The notes under the pieces were generated by a model that made no database searches, was not told where the DNA came from, and worked only from the letters and a program-made list of their open reading frames with translations. From Ancylobacter mangrovi (GTDB taxonomy: Bacteria > Pseudomonadota > Alphaproteobacteria > Rhizobiales > Xanthobacteraceae): a stretch of DNA of 64,000 bases. The stretch covers positions 186,001 through 250,000 of the forward strand of contig NZ_JANTHZ010000006.1 of the NCBI RefSeq assembly GCF_024752355.1, read 5' to 3'. Positions 17,759 to 26,173 of this stretch are shown piece by piece. Both the position numbers and the translations under genes were made by a program. The number at the start of each line of letters is the position of its first letter. Position 1 is the first letter of the stretch.

Positions 17759-19039
17759 ATGGCTTCCTATACCGACAAGGCCGGACGGCCGATCGTTGTC
17801 GTCACCGGCATGGGCATGGTGACCTCGCTCGGCCAGGGCAAAGAAGACAACTGGGCCAAGCTGACCTCCGGCCAGTCGGGCATCCACCGCATCACCCGCT
17901 TCCCGATCGACGCGATGCGCACCACCATCGCCGGCACGGTCGACTTCCTGCCTGACAGCGGGCGCACCGCGCCGGACCTGTCGGAGGAGCTCGCCGCCCT
18001 GTCGGCCGAGGAGGCCGTCGCCCAGTCCGGCATCGGCTCGAAGGGCGACTTCCCCGGCCCGCTGTTCTGCGCCGTGCCGCCGATCGAGCTGGAATGGCCG
18101 CAGCGCCGCATCCTCGCCCAGGAATCGGTCGCCAACGGCCCGATCACCTATGACGACCTGCTGCGCGCCGCCGAGACCCACGGCCACGACGCCTGGCACG
18201 AGCGCTTCCTCTACGGCTCGATCGCCGACCACCTCGCCGACCGCTTCGGCACGCGGGGCCAGCCGATCTCGCTCTCGACCGCCTGCGCCTCGGGCAACAC
18301 CTCGATCCAGCTCGGCGTCGAGGCGATCCGGCGCGGTGACTGCGACGCGGCGCTCTCCATCGCCACCGACGGCTCGGTGACGGCCGAGGCGCTGATCCGC
18401 TTCTCGCTGCTCTCCGCCCTCTCGACCAACAACGAGCGGCCCGAGGCCGCCTCGCGCCCGTTCTCCAAGAACCGCGACGGCTTCATCATCGCCGAGGGCG
18501 CCGGCGCGCTGGTGCTGGAGAGCCTCGAGCACGCCATGGCGCGCGGGGCGAAGATCCTCGGCGTGCTGGAGGGCTGCGGCGAGATGGCCGATAGCTTCCA
18601 CCGCACCCGCTCCTCGCCGGACGCCAAGCCGGTGATCGGCTGCATGCGCTCCGCGCTCGCCGATGCCGGCGTGGGCCCGGACGACATCGACTACATCAAC
18701 GCCCACGGCACCTCGACGCCCGAGAACGACCGCATGGAGTTCACCGGCATGAGCGCGGTGTTCGGCGAGCGGCTGCCCGACATCCCGCTTTCCTCCAACA
18801 AGTCGATGATCGGCCACACGCTGACCGCCGCCGGCGCGATCGAGGCGGTGTTCTCGCTGCTGACGATCCAGAACGGGCGCATCCCGCCGACCATCAACTA
18901 CGAGGTCCCGGACCCGGCGATCCCGCTCGACGTGGTGCCCAACGTGGCGCGCGACGCGCAGGTGAAGCGCGTCATGTCGAACTCCTTCGGCTTCGGCGGG
19001 CAGAACGTCGCCCTGGTGCTCACCGGCGAGCCGGCCTGA
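17759..19039 (+). CDS. fabF1XL: Beta-ketoacyl-ACP synthase II of the VLCFA cluster (FabF1XL)
   Basis: Condensing enzyme of 426 residues that elongates the acyl chain on AcpXL with malonyl units. The full catalytic set is visible: nucleophile Cys176 in STACASG, His316 in NAHGTSTPEND, Lys348 in SSNKSM and His353 in MIGHTLTAAG. I chose the ATG at 17759 because AGGAG lies six bases before it; an upstream in-frame ATG at 17726 has no such site. The gene follows the catalytically incomplete paralogue by 39 bases, so the two probably work as a pair. A strong hairpin and a 266-base gap separate it from the next gene. Confidence 0.94.
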   Translation: MASYTDKAGRPIVVVTGMGMVTSLGQGKEDNWAKLTSGQSGIHRITRFPIDAMRTTIAGTVDFLPDSGRTAPDLSEELAALSAEEAVAQSGIGSKGDFPGPLFCAVPPIELEWPQRRILAQESVANGPITYDDLLRAAETHGHDAWHERFLYGSIADHLADRFGTRGQPISLSTACASGNTSIQLGVEAIRRGDCDAALSIATDGSVTAEALIRFSLLSALSTNNERPEAASRPFSKNRDGFIIAEGAGALVLESLEHAMARGAKILGVLEGCGEMADSFHRTRSSPDAKPVIGCMRSALADAGVGPDDIDYINAHGTSTPENDRMEFTGMSAVFGERLPDIPLSSNKSMIGHTLTAAGAIEAVFSLLTIQNGRIPPTINYEVPDPAIPLDVVPNVARDAQVKRVMSNSFGFGGQNVALVLTGEPA

Positions 19040-19055
19040 GCGATCGGCGCCGCCT

Positions 19056-19084
19056 CCCCGTGCGCCGTCTTCCGGCACGCGGGG
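19056..19084 (+). terminator. Strong intergenic hairpin after fabF1XL
   Basis: CCCCGTGCGCCG (19056-19067) and CGGCACGCGGGG (19073-19084) pair over 12 positions with one mismatch and a five-base loop. There is no T-run after it, so it is not a classic intrinsic terminator; partial termination or mRNA stabilisation before adh and lpxXL is possible. The rest of the 266-base gap to the next gene shows no reading frame. Confidence 0.4.
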
Positions 19085-19305
19085 CGCTGCCCTCCCCCCG
19101 GATGGGCCTCGCGCGGGCCACGCGGCCGACGCTCTCATCGCATGCGCGACATTCGGGCCGCTGACGGGCGTGCCGCCGCACTAGCCTTTGCGCGCCGATT
19201 TCGATATCCACCCACATCTTTCCGCGAGCGGCATCGCCTGCCCGCTTCGCCCGACCGGTTCGGGAGCGAGGCCGGCGGCGCCGCCCGCGTTCATCGGAGT
19301 TTGTC

Positions 19306-20328
19306 ATGCGCGCGCTGCAACTGGTCTCGGACCGCGAACTGATCCTTGCCGACCTTCCCGCGCCGGAAGCGCCGACACCGGGCGAGGTGCAGGTCTCGAT
19401 CAAGGCGCTCGCGCTCAACCACATCGACGTGTGGGGCTGGCGCGGCATGGCCTTCGCCAAGCGCAAGATGCCGCTCGTGGTCGGCGCCGAGGCGGTCGGC
19501 GAGGTCATCGCCACCGGCGAGGGCGTGACCCGCTTCAAGCCCGGCTCGCGCGTCGCCATGTATGGCGCGCTGACCTGCGGCCAGTGCCGCATGTGCAAGC
19601 AGGGCCGCGACAATCTGTGCGAGAACGTCGCCGGCGTGATGGGCTTCCACGTCGACGGCTTCGCCCGCGACCAGCTCAACATTTCCGAGCGCCTGTGCAT
19701 CCCGATCCCGGACGGCATCTCCTGGGTCGACGCCGCCTGCGCGCCCGTCACCTTCTCCACCGTCGAGCACATGCTGTTCGACAATGCCCAGCTCGAGCCC
19801 GGCGAGACCGTGCTGGTGCATGCGGCCGGCTCAGGGATCGGCACGGCGGCGATCCGCATGGCGAAGGAGATCGGCTGCACCGTCATCACCACCGCCGGCG
19901 ACGACGAGAAATGCGCCAAGGCGCTGGCGCTCGGCGCCGACCACGTCATCAACTACAAGACCGACCGCTTCGAGCACGAGGTCCGCAAGATCACCAAGAA
20001 GAAGGGCGTCGACGTCGTGTTCGAGCATGTCGGCGCCGAGACCTGGAACGGCTCGCTGCTCTCCATGCGGCCGGGCGGGCGGCTCGTCACCTGCGGCTCG
20101 ACCTCGGGCGTGTCTGTGAACATGAACCTGATGCAGCTCTTCCAGCGCCAGTACCGCATCATCGGCTCGTTCGGCGCGCCGATGCGCGCGATCGCCGACG
20201 GGCTGAAGCGCATGGCGCGCGGCGTCATGCCGGTCATCGATTCGGAATTCGCGCTGGAGGATTTCGGCAAGGGGCTGGAGCGGCTGGAGACCCGGCGCGT
20301 GTTCGGCAAGGTCGTCATCCGCTTCTGA
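19306..20328 (+). CDS. Zinc-binding dehydrogenase/quinone-oxidoreductase-like protein of the VLCFA cluster
   Basis: A medium-chain dehydrogenase/reductase of 340 residues, in the position called adh2XL in rhizobia. The four structural-zinc cysteines are present (Cys91, Cys94, Cys97, Cys105 in CGQCRMCKQGRDNLC), and a Rossmann NAD(P) motif follows (VHAAGSGIGTAAI, about 166-178). The catalytic zinc ligands of alcohol dehydrogenases are not: the usual Cys at the loop NHIDVW and the His of GHE (here GAE, about residue 61) are absent. It is therefore more likely an NADPH-dependent enoyl or quinone-type reductase than an alcohol dehydrogenase, plausibly doing the reduction step of very-long-chain fatty acid elongation. 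It lies nine bases before lpxXL. Confidence 0.85.
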   Translation: MRALQLVSDRELILADLPAPEAPTPGEVQVSIKALALNHIDVWGWRGMAFAKRKMPLVVGAEAVGEVIATGEGVTRFKPGSRVAMYGALTCGQCRMCKQGRDNLCENVAGVMGFHVDGFARDQLNISERLCIPIPDGISWVDAACAPVTFSTVEHMLFDNAQLEPGETVLVHAAGSGIGTAAIRMAKEIGCTVITTAGDDEKCAKALALGADHVINYKTDRFEHEVRKITKKKGVDVVFEHVGAETWNGSLLSMRPGGRLVTCGSTSGVSVNMNLMQLFQRQYRIIGSFGAPMRAIADGLKRMARGVMPVIDSEFALEDFGKGLERLETRRVFGKVVIRF

Positions 20329-20337
20329 TAATGCCTG

Positions 20338-21255
20338 ATGGCTAGCAACGACCGCATCAGCCTGCCCTGGACCACGCGGGTGCGCGACGGCGCGCTCTCG
20401 GCCTCGGTGTGGGCGCTCATGCGGCTGATGCGGCTGCAGAGCCCCCGCTTCGCCTCCTGGGTCGGCGGCTTCTGGGCCCGCCGCATCGGCCCCTTCACCT
20501 CGATCCAGCGCATCGCGCTGAGGAACCTCGCCCTCGCCTTCCCCGAGAAGAGCGAGGCCGAGCGGAAGGCGATCGCACGCGGCATGTGGGACAATCTCGG
20601 CCGCATGGCGGGCGAGTTCGTCCATCTCGACCGCATCTGGCAGTACAATATGTGGGAGCCGGCCAAGAGCCGGATCGAGACCACCGGCGTGTCGAACTTC
20701 GTCGCCATGCGCACGGACGGCAAGCCGGCGCTGGTCTTCACCGCCCACCTCGCCAATTGGGAGCTGCCGGCCATCGCCGCCGCCGCCCAGGGGCTCGACA
20801 GCGCGGTGCTGTTCCGCGCGCCGGACAACTCCTTCTTCGCCGACCTGCTGTTCGAGGCCCGCTCGCGGGTGATGGGCAACCTCGTCGCCGCCTCGCATGT
20901 GGCGGTGTTCGAACTCGCCGCCGTGCTCGACCAGGGCAAGCATCTGGGCATTCTGGTCGACCAGGCGCGGCGCGGCGGGCCGCAGGTGGAGTTCTTCGGC
21001 CGCCCGTGCTCGTCCAACCCGACCATCGCCCGCCTCGCCCGGCTCTATGAATGCCCGGTGCATGGCGTGCGCGTGATCCGCCTGCCCAAGGGGCGCTTCC
21101 GCATCCAGTGCACCCCGCCGCTGAACCTGCCGCGCGACGCCGACGGCAAAATCGACGTCGACGGCTCGATGCAGATGATCACCTCGGTGGTCGAGGGTTG
21201 GGTGCGCGAGAATCCCGAACAGTGGACCTGGTTCTACAAGCGCTGGCGGGACTGA
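20338..21255 (+). CDS. lpxXL: Lipid A acyltransferase for the very-long-chain fatty acid (LpxXL)
   Basis: A 305-residue member of the LpxL/HtrB acyltransferase family at the inner membrane. The HX4E catalytic motif is HLANWE (His137-Glu142), and other family stretches (DQARRGG near 216-222, WTWFYKRWR at the end) are present. It transfers the 27-hydroxyoctacosanoyl chain from AcpXL to the Kdo2-lipid A precursor, and its place at the end of the acpXL cluster supports this specific role. The final 22 bases overlap the convergent glyoxalase-fold gene. Confidence 0.93.
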   Translation: MASNDRISLPWTTRVRDGALSASVWALMRLMRLQSPRFASWVGGFWARRIGPFTSIQRIALRNLALAFPEKSEAERKAIARGMWDNLGRMAGEFVHLDRIWQYNMWEPAKSRIETTGVSNFVAMRTDGKPALVFTAHLANWELPAIAAAAQGLDSAVLFRAPDNSFFADLLFEARSRVMGNLVAASHVAVFELAAVLDQGKHLGILVDQARRGGPQVEFFGRPCSSNPTIARLARLYECPVHGVRVIRLPKGRFRIQCTPPLNLPRDADGKIDVDGSMQMITSVVEGWVRENPEQWTWFYKRWRD

Positions 21256-21650
21256 TCTCGTCCCTCGGGCGCGTGGCAGCACACGCACAGCTTGTTGCCG
21301 TCCGGGTCGCGCAGATAGGCGCCGTAATAGTCAGTGTGGTAGTGCGGGCGCAGGCCCGGCGCGCCCTCGCAGCGCCCGCCGAGCTCCAGCGCCAGCGCGT
21401 GCCAGCGGTCGACCTCGGCGCGGCTCGTCACCTCGAACGCCACCATCTGCCCGTTGCCCGGGTCGTGCGCGCCCTCATGCGGTCGCCCGACGACGAACAG
21501 CGGACGGTCCGCCTCCGGCCGCTTCCAGCCGGCCCAGCCGCGCTCGCGGTCGTCGAATTTGAGGACGAGGCCGAGCGCCTCCATCAGCGGGCGGTAGAAG
21601 GCGAGCGCGCGCTCGAGGTCGCTCACGCCGACATGGACGTGCGAGAACAT
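21234..21650 (-). CDS. VOC family (glyoxalase/bleomycin resistance fold) protein
   Basis: A 138-residue single-domain vicinal oxygen chelate protein. It begins with the typical strand and helix FSHVHVGVSDLERALAFY, with His6 (HVHVGV) a candidate metal ligand, and ends with the YLRDPDGNKLCV signature (about 113-124) common to this fold. The substrate is unknown; members act on glyoxal adducts, bind drugs or cleave aromatic rings. It is a single gene, convergent with lpxXL, and the terminator downstream of potF lies just upstream of it. Confidence 0.85.
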   Translation of the reverse strand: MFSHVHVGVSDLERALAFYRPLMEALGLVLKFDDRERGWAGWKRPEADRPLFVVGRPHEGAHDPGNGQMVAFEVTSRAEVDRWHALALELGGRCEGAPGLRPHYHTDYYGAYLRDPDGNKLCVCCHAPEGRDQSRQRL

Positions 21651-21682
21651 GGCCGGCCTCCTTTCGCGCCCGTCGCCATATG

Positions 21683-21710
21683 AAAAAGGCCGGACGCGGG
21701 GTCCGGCCTT
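21683..21710 (-). terminator. Rho-independent terminator of the potF-like gene
   Basis: On the minus strand the palindrome AAGGCCGGAC...GTCCGGCCTT (10-bp stem, short GC loop) runs directly into a TTTTTC tract. It sits about 60 bases after the stop of the polyamine-binding protein gene. It is the best classic intrinsic terminator in the window. Confidence 0.8.
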
Positions 21711-21772
21711 GCTGGTCGCGCTCCCGGCGGCACACAGGCCGCCGGGGCGATTAGGCGTCGTTCACCTATGGC

Positions 21773-22885
21773 TCACTTGCCGCGCTTGAAGTTGGTCCAG
21801 GTGCGGGTGACCACGCGCTGAACCTTCTGCGGATAGGTGGTGACGGTGAAGAGCTTCTCCTGCGTCTCCTTGTCCGGGTAGATCGCGGGATTGTCGAGCA
21901 CTTCCTTGTCGATGAACTTCTGCGCCCCGAGGCTGCCGCTGGCATAGGCGATGTAGTTCGAGTTCTTCGCCGCGATCTCCGGCTTCATCATGAAGTTGAT
22001 GAAGGCCAGTGCCTCGTCCGGATGCGGGGCATCCTTCGGGATCGCGAAGTTGTCGAACCACATCAGCGCCCCTTCCTTCGGGATGATGTAGTCGATGCGG
22101 ATCGGCTCCTTGCCGGTCTTCTCGGCGGCTTCCTCGGCGCGCGCCTTGGCCTGGAACACGTCGCCCGACCAGCCGGTGGCAATGCAGATGTCACCACCCG
22201 CCAGCGCGTTGATGTAGCCCGACGAGTCGAACTTCTTGATGTATTTGCGGATCGGCGCCAGCAGCTTGCCGGCGGCCTCGATGTCCTTGGGGTCCTTGGA
22301 GTTCGGGTCCTTGCCCAGATAGCGCAGCGCGGTCGGGATGATCTCCTCCGGCCCGTCCAGCATGTAGACGCCGCAATCGGCGAGCTTGCCGAGCAGCTCC
22401 GGCTTGAAGATCAGGTCCCAGGAGTTCAGCGGCGTGTCGGCGCCGAGGCGCTCCTTGACCTTGTCGACATTGATGCCGATGCCGGTCGTGCCCCACATGT
22501 AGTTCACGGCATATTCGTTGCCGGGATCGTAGACGGCGAGACGATCGGAGATCATCGGCCACTGGTACTGGATGTTCGGCAGCTTCTCCTTGTCCAGCTT
22601 CATGAACACGCCGGCCTGGATCTGGCGCTGCAGGAAGGAGCCGGTGGGCACAACCACGTCATAGCCGGTCTTGCCGCCGAGAAGCTTGGTCTCCAGCACC
22701 TCGTTGGAATCGAAGACGTCGTAGCGGACCTTGATGCCGGTTTCCTTCGTGAACTCCTCCAGTACCGACTCGTCGATATAGTCGGACCAGTTATAGACGT
22801 TCACGACCTTTTCCTGCGCGGAAGCCGGCGTAACCGCCAGCGCCGCCAGAAATCCGGCCGCGATTGTCGCGAGGAGGCGGGACAT
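21773..22885 (-). CDS. potF: Putrescine-type ABC transporter substrate-binding protein
   Basis: A 370-residue periplasmic binding protein with a clear Sec signal peptide (1-23, ...TPASA-QEK). The mature N-terminus VVNVYNWSDYIDESVLEEF is diagnostic of the PotD/PotF family, with Trp and Tyr residues that line the polyamine pocket. Length and sequence fit PotF (putrescine). No ATPase or permease gene accompanies it here, so it must feed a transporter encoded elsewhere, or is one of several paralogues. It lies 122 bases after a gamma-glutamylputrescine-synthetase-like gene on the same strand, which supports polyamine uptake linked to catabolism. An intrinsic terminator follows. Confidence 0.9.
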   Translation of the reverse strand: MSRLLATIAAGFLAALAVTPASAQEKVVNVYNWSDYIDESVLEEFTKETGIKVRYDVFDSNEVLETKLLGGKTGYDVVVPTGSFLQRQIQAGVFMKLDKEKLPNIQYQWPMISDRLAVYDPGNEYAVNYMWGTTGIGINVDKVKERLGADTPLNSWDLIFKPELLGKLADCGVYMLDGPEEIIPTALRYLGKDPNSKDPKDIEAAGKLLAPIRKYIKKFDSSGYINALAGGDICIATGWSGDVFQAKARAEEAAEKTGKEPIRIDYIIPKEGALMWFDNFAIPKDAPHPDEALAFINFMMKPEIAAKNSNYIAYASGSLGAQKFIDKEVLDNPAIYPDKETQEKLFTVTTYPQKVQRVVTRTWTNFKRGK

Positions 22886-23007
22886 CCTGTTCTCCTTGGA
22901 AGATCGAGTTGAGTGGCCTATCGGGCATTGGGTAGAAGTGGCCGAGTACTCAGGCTAGTGCGTCGCCGCGACGCGCTCAAGACGTTGTGCCCAAGTCTTG
23001 GTCGCGC

Positions 23008-24456
23008 TCACAAATAAGTCTCGTACTCCAGCGTACTGATGCGACGCTCGAACGCCGCACGCTCCGCCTCCTTCATCACCGCATAGACCCGCTGGTATTC
23101 CGCTCCGAAGGCGCGGGCCACGAAGTCCGATGCGGCGAAGTCGTGCACCGCCTCGCCCATGTCGTAGGTCAGAAGCGGGGCTTCGGCCTCGTAGGCGTTG
23201 CCGCTCAGCGGCGCGGGCGGCTCCATCGCGTTCTCGATCCCCTCCAGCATGCCGGCGAGGATCGCCGCCAGCACGAGGTGGGGATGGGCGTCGGCGCCGG
23301 CGATGCGGTGCTCCAGCCGGCGCGCCTTGGCCGGCCCGTTGGGCACGCGCACCGCCACCGAGCGGTTGTCGTAGCCCCAGGAGATGCCGGTCGGCGCATA
23401 GCTGCCGGGCACCAGCCGGCGGAAGCCGTTATAGCTCGGCACGTAGAGCACGGCGGTCGGCGCCATGGTGGCGAGCAGCCCCGCCGCCGCGTGGCGCAGC
23501 AGCGCCTCGCCCTCCTCGCCGGCGCCGAAGGCGTTGCCGCCGGCCCCGTCCGCGAGGCTCACATGCACATGCATGCCCGAACCGGCGAATTCCAGGAACG
23601 GCTTGGCCATGAAGCTGGCGCGCAGCCCGTGCTGGCGCGCCACTCCGTCGATCAGCCGCCGCAGCAGGATGGCGTCGTCCGCCGCGGCCATCGCGTCGGT
23701 GCGGTGATAGAGGTTCACCTCGTACTGGCCGGGCGCCGCCTCGGAGATCACCGTGTCGGCCGGCAGGCCCTGCACCGCCGCCGCCTGGCGGACCTCGTGC
23801 AGCAGGCCGGCATAGGCATCGAGGTCCGACATCGAATACATGTTCTGCCGCGCCGGGCCGTGCGGCGAGGCGGGGAACACCGGCTCCGGCAGCCCGCCCG
23901 GGCCCGGGGCCGGCTTCATCAGGTAGAATTCGAGCTCGAAGGCGACGCAGGGGTGCAGCCCGCGCGCGGCCAGCCTCTCGACCTGGCGGGCGAGCTTGTG
24001 GCGCGGGTCGAGCTCCCAGGGCAGCTCGCCGCCGCGCTCGTCCGGCTCGTACATGGTGAGCATGACCTGCGCCGAGGGGCGCGGCGCCCAGGGCACCGGC
24101 TTCAGCGTGCCGGGAACCGGCCGGCAGATGCCGTCGCGGTCGCCGGTCTCGATATGGATGCCGGTCTCCTCGACCTCGCGGCCCCACACGTCGAGCCCGA
24201 AGATGGACAGCGGGATCGCGACGCCGTCGCTCCAGATCTTGCCCCCCGCCGCGCCGGGAATCCATTTGCCGCGCAGCACGCCGTGGGTGTCGGGCAGCAG
24301 CACCTCGACGATGTCGGGCACGCCGTGCGCGGCGACATGGGCCGCGAATTCGTCGCCCGCGAGAGCCGCCGCCGAAGCGGTGCCGGATAGCGCGGGTGAA
24401 GGCTCGCTCCGGCTTTCAGCGGTCGCGGCAGCCGCCGCGACGTCAGGCACTGGCAT
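23008..24456 (-). CDS. puuA: Glutamine synthetase family protein, probable gamma-glutamylputrescine synthetase
   Basis: A 482-residue type-III-like glutamine synthetase relative. Motifs seen are the N-terminal DTHGVLRGKWIP, the metal-binding ELEFYL (about 170-175), the GSGMHVHVSL ATP/metal segment (about 292-301) and NGFRRLVPG (about 345-353). In this family these ligate a gamma-glutamyl group to an amine. Neighbouring potF and a divergent putrescine-type aminotransferase suggest that the amine is putrescine, the first step of the Puu pathway; that specificity is inferred from context. The first ~35 residues are Ala/Ser-rich and dispensable-looking, so a start further downstream is possible. 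Confidence 0.85.
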   Translation of the reverse strand: MPVPDVAAAAATAESRSEPSPALSGTASAAALAGDEFAAHVAAHGVPDIVEVLLPDTHGVLRGKWIPGAAGGKIWSDGVAIPLSIFGLDVWGREVEETGIHIETGDRDGICRPVPGTLKPVPWAPRPSAQVMLTMYEPDERGGELPWELDPRHKLARQVERLAARGLHPCVAFELEFYLMKPAPGPGGLPEPVFPASPHGPARQNMYSMSDLDAYAGLLHEVRQAAAVQGLPADTVISEAAPGQYEVNLYHRTDAMAAADDAILLRRLIDGVARQHGLRASFMAKPFLEFAGSGMHVHVSLADGAGGNAFGAGEEGEALLRHAAAGLLATMAPTAVLYVPSYNGFRRLVPGSYAPTGISWGYDNRSVAVRVPNGPAKARRLEHRIAGADAHPHLVLAAILAGMLEGIENAMEPPAPLSGNAYEAEAPLLTYDMGEAVHDFAASDFVARAFGAEYQRVYAVMKEAERAAFERRISTLEYETYL

Positions 24457-24569
24457 GATCCACCTGGTCGATGTCCGTCCGTCGATTTGGTCATGGCGAC
24501 GGGCCGGCGGTCAAGCCGTCGCTGCCGTGACCCTCCCTTGTGCCATGCCGACCGGCTTGACGCACGAAA

Positions 24570-24583
24570 AATGTGATCACATT
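24570..24583. promoter_or_regulatory. Perfect palindrome in the divergent puuA / aminotransferase region
   Basis: AATGTGATCACATT is an exact 14-base palindrome in the 194-base region between the two divergently transcribed genes, about 70 bases before the aminotransferase start. Its TGTGATCACA core differs from a CRP site by lacking the six-base spacer and looks more like a GntR-type or similar dimer operator. It is the obvious candidate for shared control of the polyamine genes. No regulator gene lies next to it. Confidence 0.55.
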
Positions 24584-24650
24584 GTGCAGGTCGCTTTCCC
24601 TGTGCCGGGCGACGCCGATACCGCCGGGACGACACGCCAACGGGTCCACC

Positions 24651-26033
24651 ATGCCGCAGCCCAAGTCCACCGCCGAACTGCGCGCGCTCGACGCCGCGCA
24701 CCATCTCCACCCCTTCAGCGACATGAAGGCGCTGAACGCGGAAGGCTCGCGCATCATCACCCGCGCCGACGGGGTGTGGCTCACGGATTCGGAGGGCAAC
24801 CGCATCCTCGACGGCATGTCGGGACTGTGGTGCGTCAATGTCGGCTACGGGCGCGAGGAGATCGTCGACGCGGTCGCCGCCCAGATGCGCGAGCTACCTT
24901 ACTATAACACCTTCTTCAAGACCACCCACCAGCCGGCGATCGAGCTTTCGGCCAAGCTCGCCGAGCTGACCCCGCCGCAGTTCAACCGGGTGTTCTTCAC
25001 CGGCTCCGGCTCGGAATCCAACGACACGGTGATCCGCCTCGTCCGGCGCTATTTCGACATCCGCGAGAAGCCGCAAAAGAAGGTCATCATCTCCCGGCGC
25101 AACGCCTATCACGGCTCGACCGTCGGCGCGGCAAGCCTCGGCGGCATGGCGCCGATGCACGAGCAGGGCGGCCTGCCGATCCCCGACATCGTCCACATCG
25201 CCCAGCCCTATTGGTGGGGCGAGGCGCGCCAGGGCGAGACCATGGAGGAGTTCGGCATCCGCACCGCGCGGGCGCTGGAGAGCGTCATCGACGCCATGGG
25301 CGAGGACCGCATCGCCGCCTTCATCGCCGAGCCGATCCAGGGCGCGGGCGGGGTCATCATCCCGCCCATCACCTACTGGCCGGAGATCGCCCGCATCTGC
25401 CGCGAGCGCGACATCCTGTTCGTCTCGGACGAGGTCATCTGCGGCTTCGGCCGCACCGGCCAGTGGTTCGGCTGCGAGACCTACCATACCCACCCCGACA
25501 TCCTCGTCATGGCCAAGGGCATCACCTCGGGCTACATGCCGCTCGGCGGGGTGATGGTGGCCGACAAGGTCGCCGAGGTGCTGATGGAGGGGGGCGACTT
25601 CAACCACGGCTACACCTATTCCGGCCATCCGGCGGCCTGCGCGGCGGCGCTCGCCAACCTCGCCATCATGCAGCGCGAGAAGCTGGTGGAGCGCGTGGCC
25701 GAGAATGTCGGCCCCTATCTCAAGGCCCGCTGGAGCGCCCTCGCCGAGCACCCGCTGGTCGGCGAGGCGCCGATGGTCGGCCTCGTCGGGGCGCTCGAGC
25801 TCACGCCGGACAAGGTCGGGCGCACCAGCTTCCCCGATGTCGGCAAGGTCGGCACCCTCGCCCGCGACTTCTCCTTCGCCAACAACCTCGTCATGCGCGC
25901 CGTGCGCGACCGGCTGATCATCGCCCCGCCGCTGGTCATCTCGCATGGCGAGTGCGACGAGCTGATCGCCCGCGCCCGCCGCACCCTCGACCAGACCTAT
26001 GCCGAGCTGAAGCGCCGCGGCTGGGTCGCCTGA
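24651..26033 (+). CDS. Class III aminotransferase, probable putrescine/polyamine-pyruvate type
   Basis: A 460-residue PLP-dependent omega-aminotransferase. The N-terminus HHLHPFSDMKALN is typical of the SpuC-like putrescine/omega-amino acid-pyruvate subgroup. Other marks are TGSGSESNDT (phosphate binding), FVSDEVICGFGRTG (the Asp that binds the PLP ring nitrogen) and the Schiff-base lysine in VMAKGITSGYMPLGG. I chose the ATG at 24651, since the family starts at MPQPKS-like residues; the frame extends further upstream without support. It is divergent from puuA with a palindrome between them, which fits removal of an amino group from putrescine or its product. A GC hairpin follows the stop. Confidence 0.9.
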   Translation: MPQPKSTAELRALDAAHHLHPFSDMKALNAEGSRIITRADGVWLTDSEGNRILDGMSGLWCVNVGYGREEIVDAVAAQMRELPYYNTFFKTTHQPAIELSAKLAELTPPQFNRVFFTGSGSESNDTVIRLVRRYFDIREKPQKKVIISRRNAYHGSTVGAASLGGMAPMHEQGGLPIPDIVHIAQPYWWGEARQGETMEEFGIRTARALESVIDAMGEDRIAAFIAEPIQGAGGVIIPPITYWPEIARICRERDILFVSDEVICGFGRTGQWFGCETYHTHPDILVMAKGITSGYMPLGGVMVADKVAEVLMEGGDFNHGYTYSGHPAACAAALANLAIMQREKLVERVAENVGPYLKARWSALAEHPLVGEAPMVGLVGALELTPDKVGRTSFPDVGKVGTLARDFSFANNLVMRAVRDRLIIAPPLVISHGECDELIARARRTLDQTYAELKRRGWVA

Positions 26034-26058
26034 GCCGGGCGGGCCGCGAGGCCCGGCT
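26033..26058 (+). terminator. GC-rich hairpin after the aminotransferase
   Basis: AGCCGGGC (26033-26040) pairs exactly with GCCCGGCT (26051-26058) right at the stop codon. There is no T-run, so termination here is uncertain. The 140-base interval to the next gene holds nothing else that I recognise. Confidence 0.35.
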
Positions 26059-26173
26059 ATGCCGGGTCTGATCCCGCCGCCACTCCCCCCGCTCCGGCTC
26101 CCTGCTCCTGCCCCCACCCGGCGAAACGTGCTTAGATGGCGAGGCCCGGCGCATAATCGCGGATGGCGGTGAG

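Noticed and set aside
24570..24583. Palindrome TGTGATCACA as a CRP/FNR-type site
   Set aside because: Those sites have TGTGA and TCACA separated by six bases; here the halves abut, so a different regulator is more likely.
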